64,000 bases of DNA, from contig NZ_JH556653.1 in assembly GCF_000179595.2 (NCBI RefSeq), positions 1,650,018 through 1,714,017 on the forward strand. The letters are read 5' to 3'. Shown here in pieces: positions 8,417-17,644 of this stretch. Below the pieces are notes generated by a model, which made no database searches, had not been told where the DNA came from, and saw nothing but the letters and a program-made list of their open reading frames with translations. Origin of the DNA: Acetivibrio cellulolyticus CD2. GTDB taxonomy: Bacteria > Bacillota > Clostridia > Acetivibrionales > Acetivibrionaceae. Within the stretch, counting starts at the first letter, position 1. The number at the start of each line of letters is the position of its first letter. The translations under genes were made by a program, and so were the position numbers.

Positions 8417-10144
8417 TTATACTGGACTTGACCCTATCAATCCACTTACATCTTGACCTAGAAGTATCATTCTCATTATCGCAAAATCAATTGAATTAAT
8501 CTTTCCGTTGCCATCCATATCCAATGCTTCTGAGTTAAAATTTCCACTTACAAATATTCCTAAAATATTCATCCTGGCTAACCCAAAATCAATTGAATTA
8601 AATGCACCATCTCCATTAACATCTCCACGAACGAATCCTGTTGCTGTTTGCGTTGGAGTAGTTGTATTTTTTGTTGGTGTAGGAGTAACAGGTTTCACTG
8701 TAGGTGTAGGTGTTGATTCTGATGTAACTTGTGGCATACCCAAATATGCTCCTAATGAAATACCATTTTTACCAAGTGCCACTTGATGGTCAAGACTTAT
8801 ATATTTGCCGCTTGATGTTTGCCACAATGCCTTTTCCAATAATCCATATTTACTTTCATCCCATGTTGACCAATCGTTTCCGATCAATCCTCCGGTATCA
8901 CCCGAATTTGGATTTATACACCAGAATGTATGATTAATACGATTTTTAATCATGTAATCTCTGAGCAGTTCCATCCACTTCTGGTTCTTTCCTCCATCCA
9001 TGTGTCCGCCCCACTCACCAATTAAAAGTGGTGCAATTTTTTTGTCATCAATATATGCCCAGCTATCATACCAGTAATCATCCAAAAGTGTTTGTGTTGT
9101 AAAATCCTTTTCAAACCATGTTTGTGCATAAACTGAAGGACCGTAATCATGTGGTGAATAAACTATCTGCTTGTTTAGTGAACCTAAATCAACAGGATAG
9201 TCTTTTACACCTCTAAGGTTTCCACCCCACCATGCCGGATACCATGGAGCAGCATCTCCACTTGCTCCCCAAATATCTGGTGTATCACATGTATAACCTT
9301 TTTCAGTTTTAGGATATTGTTCAATACCTTCAATCATTATCAATAAGTTAGGGTTTGCAGCAAGTATTGCCTTTGCACATTTTTCAGAAGCATATTTCCA
9401 ATTGTTTTCATCTGTAGAATTGTCCCATTTTGCCATAGTAGCAGGGCAAGTTCCAGTATATCCACGCTTTCCGTGCGGCTCATTTTTTAAGTCTAATGCT
9501 AATATAGTATCATCGTTTTTATATTTTTCTGCTAACCATGCTAATGTATCTATCCACATATCTGTAGTAACTACACCTGTAGTTTTTGCTTCTTTTCCAT
9601 ACCATAATTCGTAGTTGTGTCCCGAGTTATTTGCATCAGGACTATGTATGTCAACCATTACCTTTATTCCGAGCTCTTTACAGTAACCCATTATAATATC
9701 AAATATCTCCATACTGTTTCTAACTTCACCAGTTGAAGGATCAACAAAATCAGGGTTAACAACAGTATACGGAGGCTTATTAGTTGCTGTTACGCTTGAA
9801 ACTGGATTTGGCTTTCCACTCATCCAGCTATATAGAAGTTCTGTAGAAATAGGTATTCTTAAAAATCCTATACCTCTATCAGCTATGCTGTTCAGAATAC
9901 CCTTAACATCATACCATGCACCATGGAAACAATTTTCGCTGCAGTTAAAACCAAACCAGTTGGCACCTGTAAGCCATACTTCATTTCCATACATGTCCAG
10001 AACCTTGTCGCCTTCACAATGCAACCAGTCATCAGTGTTTGTGTCGGCAGCTTTCACTTTGTTTCCAGTGTTTGTTGAGAAACAACACAACAAAAGAATC
10101 ATTAGTGCAACAGCTAACGAAACAACTCTTTTCGTTTTTTTCAT
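8417..10144 (-). CDS. Secreted GH5 endoglucanase with type I dockerin
   Basis: Extracellular cellulase meant for a cellulosome. A signal peptide covers residues 1-33 (KKTKR, hydrophobic core, ending KVKA-AD). The GH5 TIM barrel runs about 36-470, with the acid/base Glu222 in LKNEPHG and the nucleophile Glu377 in LLIGEWGGH. A Pro/Thr linker (476-502) leads to a dockerin (505-565) with two calcium loops, DVNGDGAFNSIDF and DMDGNGKINSIDF; positions 10/11 of both repeats are Ser-Ile. GGGGAGAG precedes the ATG. It stands alone with its own terminator. Whether it is an endo-beta-1,4-glucanase or a related GH5 activity cannot be fixed from sequence. Confidence 0.95.
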   Translation of the reverse strand: MKKTKRVVSLAVALMILLLCCFSTNTGNKVKAADTNTDDWLHCEGDKVLDMYGNEVWLTGANWFGFNCSENCFHGAWYDVKGILNSIADRGIGFLRIPISTELLYSWMSGKPNPVSSVTATNKPPYTVVNPDFVDPSTGEVRNSMEIFDIIMGYCKELGIKVMVDIHSPDANNSGHNYELWYGKEAKTTGVVTTDMWIDTLAWLAEKYKNDDTILALDLKNEPHGKRGYTGTCPATMAKWDNSTDENNWKYASEKCAKAILAANPNLLIMIEGIEQYPKTEKGYTCDTPDIWGASGDAAPWYPAWWGGNLRGVKDYPVDLGSLNKQIVYSPHDYGPSVYAQTWFEKDFTTQTLLDDYWYDSWAYIDDKKIAPLLIGEWGGHMDGGKNQKWMELLRDYMIKNRINHTFWCINPNSGDTGGLIGNDWSTWDESKYGLLEKALWQTSSGKYISLDHQVALGKNGISLGAYLGMPQVTSESTPTPTVKPVTPTPTKNTTTPTQTATGFVRGDVNGDGAFNSIDFGLARMNILGIFVSGNFNSEALDMDGNGKINSIDFAIMRMILLGQDVSGLIGSSPV

Positions 10145-10412
10145 AAAATCTCTCTCCCCTTTTAATATTTTTTTATTTATTTGAAACTTACTAAAGTTGA
10201 AATCAAAGATGTCTCTACACTTTTAACAATTCAGACCTATTATAATATATTCGAATTGTAATCATTTCTTAGGGGGCTTAAATTGTTAAAATTCCTCAAG
10301 TGATATTAAATTTAACAAAATCTTATACTATTATTTTATTCGACAATTGGTATGAAATCAACAAAAAAATTATAACTCCTTTTTTATCAACATTTCATGC
10401 AAAAACATTACT
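10145..10412. other. Upstream region of the GH5 gene
   Basis: 268 AT-rich bases with no open frame worth calling. On the minus strand a TATAAT-like box near 10240 is a possible -10, but no clear -35 is found at the right distance. No riboswitch or strong hairpin was recognised. Confidence 0.4.
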
Positions 10413-11141
10413 CTATTGACCTCCATTATACCAATATAGGACTTCTTTTCTTGGTAAACTTACAGCAATTATGCTATTGCTATCTAATTCCCTGAAATAA
10501 AAATCATCCGGAAATACATCAATATGTTTATCAAATATAAATATATCCGAATAATCCGCTATTTGTGATTGAAGCTTACCACTACCAAACTCCTTTCTAT
10601 TTACATCCTTTTTTTCCTTAGGTAATGAGCTTTCATCTATTTTATACTTTAAAAGGACATCATTAAATTCCTTATAACTCAGCCCCATTCTTAATATTAA
10701 GGATGTTGATGCTTGTAAAAATCCTCTTCCGTAGCACATTTTCACATTTATTGCACTACTGGGTATTGATTTTGGAAAGTGGTTCAGCACTTTAGATTTC
10801 GGGTATCCATTTTCTCTTAAAATATATTCGTAATATTTTATGTCACTAAATGGCCCTGAAGTTTCCCACCCTAGTCCAATGCATCCTCTTAAAATTCCCA
10901 GCATAAATATACCTATACATAAAAATGATATAAACTTAAAAATCTTCTTATCCCTTGAAAGAAAAAACGATGAGATAATAATTACTGCCCCAGGTAATAT
11001 CGTAAAAAGGTATATAGCCATTCTCTTTGATTCATAAGACAGGGGATCATACATAATAATCAGTTGTGACATAACCACAAAAGCAATTCCAATTAACGGA
11101 TATTTTAAATTCTTGCTCTTCACTAAATTTATCAAGTCCAT
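10413..11141 (-). CDS. Membrane protein of unknown function
   Basis: 242 residues with about four hydrophobic segments in the first 110 (around 14-32, 40-60, 68-86), then a soluble and probably extracytoplasmic part of about 130 residues. GAGG lies 7 bases before the ATG. It follows, on the same strand with a 91-base gap, a GT-C glycosyltransferase gene, and may act with it in surface glycan assembly. I recognise no domain or catalytic motif. The reading frame looks real because of its RBS, its membrane topology and its place in a row of similar genes. Confidence 0.75.
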   Translation of the reverse strand: MDLINLVKSKNLKYPLIGIAFVVMSQLIIMYDPLSYESKRMAIYLFTILPGAVIIISSFFLSRDKKIFKFISFLCIGIFMLGILRGCIGLGWETSGPFSDIKYYEYILRENGYPKSKVLNHFPKSIPSSAINVKMCYGRGFLQASTSLILRMGLSYKEFNDVLLKYKIDESSLPKEKKDVNRKEFGSGKLQSQIADYSDIFIFDKHIDVFPDDFYFRELDSNSIIAVSLPRKEVLYWYNGGQ

Positions 11142-11232
11142 GTTTTTGCCTCATTCCTTCTTGTATAACTCCGTCTTGCTTACAAGGATTGGACCACTGA
11201 TGCCAATCCCTATGCTATTGCTGAATATATCC

Positions 11233-12711
11233 TTAACCTTTCGAAAAGTTTTTTTGCCGAAGAGATCTTGCGAATTTTCCTATAGAATCCGTAGCCTTAG
11301 ACAAACTAAAGCCGGAAAGAATAAAAAATGCTGGTACTATAAAATATCTATACCTGGTTTGAATTTCTATAAGCAAATATATCGCAAAATATCCTGATAT
11401 AAGCAACGTTATAATATATAAATGTAAATTGCCGTTTTTGCTTTTTATAATCAAAAACATCGTCAAGCCAGCAAACAATAGCATTAATGCATATTGAATT
11501 TTTTCCAGCCCAACAAGGTAATCTATTTCATTTGATGTTAGATCTGTTCCGGGAGATATAAATTGAATAGTACTATCACTATGAGTCCACATAATATTGA
11601 ATTTTTTAATTGCCAATATAGCCAATTCATATTTATTTTCAAGTCTTTCACGAATTATATCCTTTTCAATCCGGTATAGCTCATCACCAACCGGGTATTT
11701 ATCAAGAATTTTTGCATCTTCATTTGAGTACCCGCCATTTGTAGAGTGATTCAGTCCTACAACAAACTTCCAGTAAACATTGCGATTCCCAAAATTATAT
11801 TCTGTTATATCAAACGCTTTCAACGAGTATCCAAACAATTGGACCACTATATTAAATGTTAATAATATAACCGCAGCCTTAGATATAATTGAAATAAAAT
11901 CCGATGGTTTCTTTTCTCCATTTTTATTAGTTAATTCCTTGTTCTTGATAAAATTAAAAATACTATTAAAAACAATAGCAATTACAATAATATATAGTGC
12001 AAAATTGCCTTCAGGTCTCATGATATGTCCAATTGCCATTGAAATTCCTGAAAGCACATAAAATCCCCATCCACTCTTATATGTAATTATTAATAAACCA
12101 AGATATACAAAAAATGCAGAGATTACTTGGTTTGTAAGCATCGAATTAAAAACAATCGACTGTATATAAATTGCATAAAGCAAGCTTGAAATACGTGCAG
12201 CCTTGTCATTAAAGATTTTTAAAGCTATAAAATATATCAATACTACAGTTCCGGTTGAAAAAAGTACGTTAAGAAACTTTACAACAAGAATATTACTCCC
12301 AAACAAGAAGTATAAACACGAACAATATATGGAAAATCCCAATTGATACACCCATACATTAAAGTACTCTATTCCCTTTAGTGCAGAAAGTTTTCCTTCC
12401 AAAATCAAATTTGCAGCTGTATTCAACAGGCTGAAATCAGATGTAGGTTCTGTTTTCACTAGAAATATCCAAATTAGTCTTAATGATAACGATAATAAGA
12501 TTAACCCAATTAAGAATACTCGCTTTCTCTTAATTTTAAATATCAATAAGGAAGAGAAAAATATCAAAAGTAAATAAAGAACAGCGTAGCCATAAAATTT
12601 CTTATCTATTCGTATAACATTTACAAATGACAATAACAATAAAACTGCGCCAAAGGCTATAATATACCAAGCCTTAATTTTATCAGCAAGACTCCCCACA
12701 AACTTTAACAT
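11233..12711 (-). CDS. GT-C (GT39/ArnT-like) membrane glycosyltransferase
   Basis: 492 residues with about a dozen membrane segments. After the first two helices comes an extracytoplasmic loop with an acidic motif (TEPTSDFSLLNTAA, about 90-104), the position where GT-C enzymes such as ArnT and protein mannosyltransferases carry their catalytic Asp. A second conserved feature is the HIMRPEGN motif around 230. Such enzymes move a sugar from a polyprenyl phosphate carrier onto lipid, protein or glycan outside the membrane. GAGGTG precedes the ATG. Substrate unknown; the family call rests on topology and these motifs. Confidence 0.8.
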   Translation of the reverse strand: MLKFVGSLADKIKAWYIIAFGAVLLLLSFVNVIRIDKKFYGYAVLYLLLIFFSSLLIFKIKRKRVFLIGLILLSLSLRLIWIFLVKTEPTSDFSLLNTAANLILEGKLSALKGIEYFNVWVYQLGFSIYCSCLYFLFGSNILVVKFLNVLFSTGTVVLIYFIALKIFNDKAARISSLLYAIYIQSIVFNSMLTNQVISAFFVYLGLLIITYKSGWGFYVLSGISMAIGHIMRPEGNFALYIIVIAIVFNSIFNFIKNKELTNKNGEKKPSDFISIISKAAVILLTFNIVVQLFGYSLKAFDITEYNFGNRNVYWKFVVGLNHSTNGGYSNEDAKILDKYPVGDELYRIEKDIIRERLENKYELAILAIKKFNIMWTHSDSTIQFISPGTDLTSNEIDYLVGLEKIQYALMLLFAGLTMFLIIKSKNGNLHLYIITLLISGYFAIYLLIEIQTRYRYFIVPAFFILSGFSLSKATDSIGKFARSLRQKNFSKG

Positions 12712-12738
12712 CGTTCACCTCATACACTTAAATTTCTT

Positions 12739-13716
12739 TTATTTGAATTCATAGCTGCCCTTCCACTTAATAGAGTCGCCTTTATTAATTATTTTATCAA
12801 TACCATTTACCATATTGAAATATGTTTTCCCATATTCTTCAGTAAATATTGTGGGCTTATCGTTTTGTAAATTTTCAAAATTACCTAGTCCATAACCAGT
12901 TTCAATTGACGCAACAATCTTATATGAATTATTTTTTGATATGAGTGTGAGAGAATTTGCAATATTGTTTTTATTATAAGGACCAGAGTCTGAATCTTTT
13001 CCGCAAACAGAAGAAATACCATTACTATATTCAATTCTTTTGCAAGAAGTATCTTGAGTCTGTAATCCGTAATACCTTTGCAATAAAACTTTTTCCAATG
13101 CAGTAGAAACCAATTCAATATCAACTTTATTATGTGTGATTTTATATTTTACAACCTCTTTTAACACATATGATTTTATTTTCTTAGTATTATATCCTTG
13201 AATATAATTAGTCGCTGTTATCTCAAGACTTTCACAATCATATACTCTATTATCCACTAATTCCTTGCCATCTATCTCAACTGTAAAATTTTCTGTTTTT
13301 GCAGTTGGCTCCAGCTTTCCGTTAACCTTGTTACCGTGCCAACCACCGGTAAAAGAGAATTTTCCGCCGTCATCATTTTCCAGGGATTTTACAGCATATG
13401 GACCTATCCAATCTGAACACGCCTCCATAAAAGGTACGGATCTCTTTGTAACCCAAGGTGATATTTCACGAGAATAGTTAGTATCCAAATATATTGCTTT
13501 TATATTCATCATATTATTTATACCGCATTTTCCAATTCCCAGATGCATATCAGTATGTCTAAGGTATCTATAAGATATATATATATCACTGCCTTGTTTA
13601 ACAACTTTTAGATTAGTAGGCAAGGGCATTACATTGATTTGTGGAAATAATACCGCAATAGATAACTCAACGAACATTGCCAGTATAAACAAAAACTTAA
13701 CTTTTTTGAAATTCAT
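12739..13716 (-). CDS. Exported or membrane-anchored protein of unknown function
   Basis: The longest frame starts at 13779, but AAAGGAG lies 8 bases before an ATG at 13716, giving MNFKKVKFLFILAMFVELSIA, a signal peptide or signal anchor; I place the start there (325 residues). The rest looks like a beta-rich extracellular domain with several Trp/Gly-rich strands (TGGWHGNKVNG near 120) and four or more Cys. It sits 27 bases upstream of the GT-C gene on the same strand, so the three genes 10413-13716 probably form one unit. No family recognised. Confidence 0.75.
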   Translation of the reverse strand: MNFKKVKFLFILAMFVELSIAVLFPQINVMPLPTNLKVVKQGSDIYISYRYLRHTDMHLGIGKCGINNMMNIKAIYLDTNYSREISPWVTKRSVPFMEACSDWIGPYAVKSLENDDGGKFSFTGGWHGNKVNGKLEPTAKTENFTVEIDGKELVDNRVYDCESLEITATNYIQGYNTKKIKSYVLKEVVKYKITHNKVDIELVSTALEKVLLQRYYGLQTQDTSCKRIEYSNGISSVCGKDSDSGPYNKNNIANSLTLISKNNSYKIVASIETGYGLGNFENLQNDKPTIFTEEYGKTYFNMVNGIDKIINKGDSIKWKGSYEFK

Positions 13717-13869
13717 TGAATCATCTCCTTTAAATAAAATTTCCAAATATTTGTTGAAGGATTTTATACAGCTGTGCAAGTTTTAATATTTTATTCATAA
13801 CGACGATACTACTTTTTGGATAATTAGTCAATGCCAATTTGTTTTATTTTGATGTATGTAAATTGATGT

Positions 13870-13906
13870 AAAAAACAAAACCCCAAATCCAACGGACTTA
13901 GGGTTT
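13870..13906 (-). terminator. Terminator of pcrA
   Basis: Stem between 13878-13890 and 13894-13906 (AAACCC with GGGTTT, TCC with GGA), followed on the minus strand by a T-rich tract (TGTTTTTT, ending near 13871). It starts 13 bases after the pcrA stop. Confidence 0.85.
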
Positions 13907-13919
13907 ATCCTTAAAAATT

Positions 13920-16139
13920 CTATCCTATTTTAGATAAATTAGCAAATGCAGCCATCAGCCTTTTCATCCCTGCACCTTTGAAGTGTATCTCCAGTTTGTA
14001 ATCATCATTTTCCTTTTCAACATTGGTTATGACCCCAACTCCGAATTTCTTGTGTTCAACTTGATCTCCTATGCTGAAATTCGCGGCCGCAGTTTTGGGC
14101 TTACTAACATCAGTAAACGTTGACGTTCTAAAGCTTGACGGAGCACTAAAACTTCCTGTACTTCCAGCACTCACATTTTTATTCACAGGTTTTTTTGAAG
14201 TCATTGGCTCCTTCTTTTCATTACCTTCCAACAGTTCAGGAGGAATCTCCTTCAAAAATCTGGACATCTTATTATATGTAGTGTTACCAAACAACGTTCT
14301 GGTAAATGTATTTGTCAAATAAAGCTTTTGCTTTGCTCTGGTGATACCAACATAGCACAACCTGCGCTCTTCTTCCAGTTCACTCTCGTCGGACATCGAA
14401 CGGTAGCCCGGGAAAATTCCCTCTTCCATTCCCACCATAAATACAACGGGAAACTCCAGCCCTTTTGCACTGTGAAGAGTCATCAAGACTACATAATCAC
14501 CATTTTCGTCCATGTTATCTATATCCGCAACAAGCGATACATTAGCAAGAAAATCCTCAAGACTCTGCTCTTCATTTTTTGCTTCAAATTCCAGTGCAAC
14601 GGATACTAATTCCTTTATATTTTCAATCCTTGACTGAGCTTCAATAGTATCTTCTTCCTCATAGCTTCTCTGTATGCCGGACTGTTCTATCACTTCCTGT
14701 ATCAACTCCGACACCTTCATTGATTCCTTAAGTATACGCAGCCTTGATATCATAGCCACAAAACCTTCAAGCTTGGAAGCTGCTCTGGCCAAATCAGGTA
14801 TTTCCGATGCAGAAGATATAATTGAAAAAATACTTACGCCTTTGCTGTTGGCTAGTCTTTCTGCCGTTTCTATTGTAGTCGTTCCGATACCTCTCTTCGG
14901 CTCATTTATGCTCCTCTTTAGGCTTATATTGTCGGAAGGATTCTGAATCAAACGGAGGTATGCAATAAGGTCCTTTATTTCCTTTCTGTCATAGAACTTC
15001 AGGCCTCCAAATATTTTATATGCAATTCCTTCCTTTATGAGCATTTCTTCCACAACACGGGACATTGCATTTACTCTGTAAAGAATTGCAAAGTCCTTAT
15101 ACTGCATGTCCTTTATAGTGCTCAGCTTCTTTATCTCATTTGCAATAAAATACGCTTCTTCATGCTCATTCGAACACTCACAATGCCGTATCTTTTCCCC
15201 GCCTTTATTTTCAGTCCAAAGACTCTTGTTTTTCCTGCCATAATTATTTTTAATGACGCAGTTTGCAGCATCAAGAATAGTCTGGGTTGACCTGTAGTTC
15301 TGCTCAAGTTTTATTGTCTTACAACCACTGAATTCCTTTTCAAAATCCAGTATATTACGTATGTTCGCACCTCTCCAACCGTAAATCGATTGGTCATCGT
15401 CACCAACAACACATAAATTCCTGCTTCTTTGTGAAAGCATACTTATCAATGAATACTGTGCACTATTTGTATCCTGGTATTCATCCACAAGTATATATTT
15501 GAATTTTCTCTGATAATAGTCCAAAACATCCGGATAATTGGAAAACAGCTTTATAGTCAGCATTATAATATCGTCAAAGTCTACGGCGTTGTTTTGTTTC
15601 AGCTTCTTCTGATACAGTTCATATATTTTAGCCACCTTTGCCATTCTAAAATCCGCAGCATACATCTTTCCATATGTAACCGGATCAATCAGTTCATCCT
15701 TGGCTCTTCCTATCATCTCAAGCATTGACTTTGGCGGATAGTTTTTTTCATTTAAGTTTAATTCCTTCAAACAGTCTTTTACAACAGTCTGCTGATCTGT
15801 GTAATCAAAAATAGCAAAGCTTCTGTCATAGTCAAGCTTTTCAATGTCCTTTCTCAATATCCTAACGCACAATGAGTGGAAAGTACTAACCCACATGCTG
15901 TCACTTACATTTTCCACCAGCTTATCAATTCTTTCACGCATCTCTTTGGCTGCCTTGTTTGTAAATGTAATAGCCAATATACTTGAAGGGTAAACACCCT
16001 TCTCCTTAATTAAATATGCAATTCTATTTGTAAGAACTCTGGTCTTTCCGCTGCCTGCACCAGCTAATATTAGCAGTGGTCCATCCACATGCAATACCGC
16101 TTCCCTCTGTTCATTGTTAAGCCCGTTCAATAAATCCAT
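13920..16139 (-). CDS. pcrA: UvrD/PcrA-type DNA helicase
   Basis: SF1A 3'-5' helicase acting in repair, rolling-circle replication and removal of RecA. All motifs are visible: Q motif GLNNEQREAV (5-14), Walker A AGAGSGKT (26-33), Walker B VDEYQDT, motif III GDDDQSIYGWRGA, motif IV LEQNYRST, motif V TLHSAKGLEFP and motif VI YVGITRAK. A Tudor-like C-terminal domain that binds RNA polymerase in PcrA (GDQVEHKKFGVGVI) closes the 739 residues. The ATG follows AGAGAGG by 9 bases. Confidence 0.97.
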   Translation of the reverse strand: MDLLNGLNNEQREAVLHVDGPLLILAGAGSGKTRVLTNRIAYLIKEKGVYPSSILAITFTNKAAKEMRERIDKLVENVSDSMWVSTFHSLCVRILRKDIEKLDYDRSFAIFDYTDQQTVVKDCLKELNLNEKNYPPKSMLEMIGRAKDELIDPVTYGKMYAADFRMAKVAKIYELYQKKLKQNNAVDFDDIIMLTIKLFSNYPDVLDYYQRKFKYILVDEYQDTNSAQYSLISMLSQRSRNLCVVGDDDQSIYGWRGANIRNILDFEKEFSGCKTIKLEQNYRSTQTILDAANCVIKNNYGRKNKSLWTENKGGEKIRHCECSNEHEEAYFIANEIKKLSTIKDMQYKDFAILYRVNAMSRVVEEMLIKEGIAYKIFGGLKFYDRKEIKDLIAYLRLIQNPSDNISLKRSINEPKRGIGTTTIETAERLANSKGVSIFSIISSASEIPDLARAASKLEGFVAMISRLRILKESMKVSELIQEVIEQSGIQRSYEEEDTIEAQSRIENIKELVSVALEFEAKNEEQSLEDFLANVSLVADIDNMDENGDYVVLMTLHSAKGLEFPVVFMVGMEEGIFPGYRSMSDESELEEERRLCYVGITRAKQKLYLTNTFTRTLFGNTTYNKMSRFLKEIPPELLEGNEKKEPMTSKKPVNKNVSAGSTGSFSAPSSFRTSTFTDVSKPKTAAANFSIGDQVEHKKFGVGVITNVEKENDDYKLEIHFKGAGMKRLMAAFANLSKIG

Positions 16140-16195
16140 AGTACAAACCTCTCTTAAACTTTAGTCCGTAGTTTTAGCGCCTGCCACATGATGAC

Positions 16196-16235
16196 AATAT
16201 TAAATGCCGAGACCTTAATCCCGGCATTTAATATT
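16196..16235. terminator. 14-bp perfect hairpin downstream of hpf
   Basis: AATATTAAATGCCG (16196-16209) pairs perfectly with 16222-16235 around a 12-base loop. It lies 58 bases after the hpf stop and 56 before pcrA. The T-tract is weak on both strands, so it may be an atypical hpf terminator. Confidence 0.6.
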
Positions 16236-16293
16236 ATAGTCAAAATCAAAACATATTACAAATATATATTTAATTTTCCGATTAAAAATCGAT

Positions 16294-16824
16294 TTAGATA
16301 TCTGGCTCAATTAAGCCATAATTTCCGTCTTTTCTTCGATAAACTACATTTGCCTCCATTGTTTCGGAATTGGAAAACATGAAAAACTCATGTCCCAACA
16401 TATTCATCTGTAGAATCGCCTCCTCAATAGTCATAGGCTTTATTGAAAACTTTTTGGATCGTACAACTTTAAAATCATTTACTTCATCCTCATGATCTTC
16501 AAAATTGACACTATCAAAACTTAAGTCGCTTTCATGGTACTTTCTTTGAATTTTAGTTTTATTTCTTCTTATTTGACCTTCGAGACTATCAACTACCTTG
16601 TCAATCGAAGCATACATATCATCATTTTCCTCTTGTGCTCTAAGAAGGCCACCTTTAAACGGTATTGTTACTTCTACTATCTGCCTGTTCTTCTGCACAC
16701 TCATAGTTATGTGAGCTTCGGTGTTCTTGTTGAAAAACTTTTCGATTTTTCCAACCTTCTTGATTGCTTTTTCCCTCAATGCATCAGTCACTTCAATGTT
16801 TTTTCCTGTAACAATAAATCTCAT
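16294..16824 (-). CDS. hpf: Long-form ribosome hibernation promoting factor
   Basis: Dimerises 70S ribosomes into inactive 100S particles in resting cells. The N-terminal S30AE domain (MRFIVTGKNIEVTDALREKAIKKV, then FKGGLLRAQEENDDMYASIDKVVDSLE) is followed by a linker and the C-terminal dimerisation domain (KKFSIKPMTIEEAILQMNMLGHEFFMF). Its presence makes this the long form. The frame opens at a GTG at 16833, but AAAGGGG would then be only 2 bases away; the ATG at 16824 has about 11 bases and the family N-terminus, giving 176 residues. Confidence 0.96.
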   Translation of the reverse strand: MRFIVTGKNIEVTDALREKAIKKVGKIEKFFNKNTEAHITMSVQKNRQIVEVTIPFKGGLLRAQEENDDMYASIDKVVDSLEGQIRRNKTKIQRKYHESDLSFDSVNFEDHEDEVNDFKVVRSKKFSIKPMTIEEAILQMNMLGHEFFMFSNSETMEANVVYRRKDGNYGLIEPDI

Positions 16825-16850
16825 ATAAGCCACAGCCCCTTTCTGTCTAT

Positions 16851-16886
16851 GACAAGCATAATTCTATTCGAATTATCCTGCTTGTC
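16851..16886 (-). promoter_or_regulatory. Leader hairpin of hpf
   Basis: GACAAGCA (16851-16858) pairs with TGCTTGTC (16879-16886), and inside it AATTC pairs with GAATT. The hairpin lies directly before the hpf ribosome binding site. No T-tract follows, so it may affect mRNA stability or translation. Confidence 0.4.
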
Positions 16887-17101
16887 TAAAAATACTTCTT
16901 TAATATTTTTACCCCTAAAAAGCTTAATCCTAACACTTATAAATTAAAATAAATTTACACCTCCATAGTTTTTATACTTTCAGAACCAGTCGATGCAATA
17001 AAAAAAATTAAACAGGTAAAAATATTTGTAAGAATATTAATTCGACGCCTATATAACAAATCCTTCTTTATTTTTAGCAAATGCTAAATTTAAGTAAATT
17101 A

Positions 17102-17219
17102 TTTTCCACACATTTCCCACATTTATTTCACAAAACATGTGTTTTGTGTATATAAAACCTGTGGATAGTGTGGACAATTCTGTGAATAACTTATTTTAGC
17201 TTGTTTCACATGTGGATAA
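17102..17219. promoter_or_regulatory. DnaA-box cluster
   Basis: In 118 bases two sites match TTATNCACA exactly on the minus strand (17181-17189 TGTGAATAA; 17211-17219 TGTGGATAA). Three more differ at one position: TTTTCCACA at 17102 (plus), TGTGGATAG at 17160 and TGTGGACAA at 17169. AT-rich DNA follows at 17440-17480. No dnaA, dnaN, rpmH or gyrase gene is nearby and the flanking genes all run on the minus strand, so I read it as a DnaA-binding cluster rather than the origin. Confidence 0.6.
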
Positions 17220-17518
17220 CTCTGTTATTTCCAAAATTAGTATACCCCACTTTATGTATACCAAAACTTTTTTATTATTTTAACTGTATAAGCACCTTGC
17301 ATTTGGGCAATCCTCTTATAATATAGTTTGTCAGTATATTATTTCCAAACAACCCCGACAAATTTCATAATTAAGTTCCATTTTATACATTTAATTACAT
17401 TATGTTAATTTGTAAATAAATGTTTTTCCCACAGCATTCTAAAATAAATTTAAAAAAATTTAAATTTATTTTAAAAAACACTAAAGTCTTTTAGATTTTA
17501 ATTCGATATAATACCCGA

Positions 17519-17591
17519 ACAATTTAAAATTACTCCCCTAATATCCCGTTACATTCACCCGTCTAAAATGGAATGTCACGGGGCTTTTTTT
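17519..17591 (+). ncRNA. Candidate small RNA with its own promoter and terminator
   Basis: A strong plus-strand terminator has a stem 17545-17556 with 17571-17582 (CCCGT and ACATTC pairing with GAATGT and ACGGG) and seven T at 17585-17591, yet no plus-strand gene precedes it. A TATAAT (17507-17512) lies behind A-tracts that could act as an UP element; the -35 is weak. The resulting RNA of about 73 nt has a single-stranded 5' part with CUCCCC, UCCC and ACCC, the kind of C-rich motif with which Gram-positive small RNAs pair to Shine-Dalgarno sites. The terminator is firm, the RNA inferred. Confidence 0.5.
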
Positions 17592-17644
17592 GCCTATAAC
17601 TCTATAGCACTATATAAAGCACAGAAATCATTTCTACAAAAATA

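Noticed and set aside
17102-17480. DnaA boxes plus AT-rich DNA as chromosome origin
   Set aside because: No dnaA, dnaN, recF, gyrB or rpmH nearby, and genes on both sides run on the same strand. Kept only as a DnaA-box cluster.
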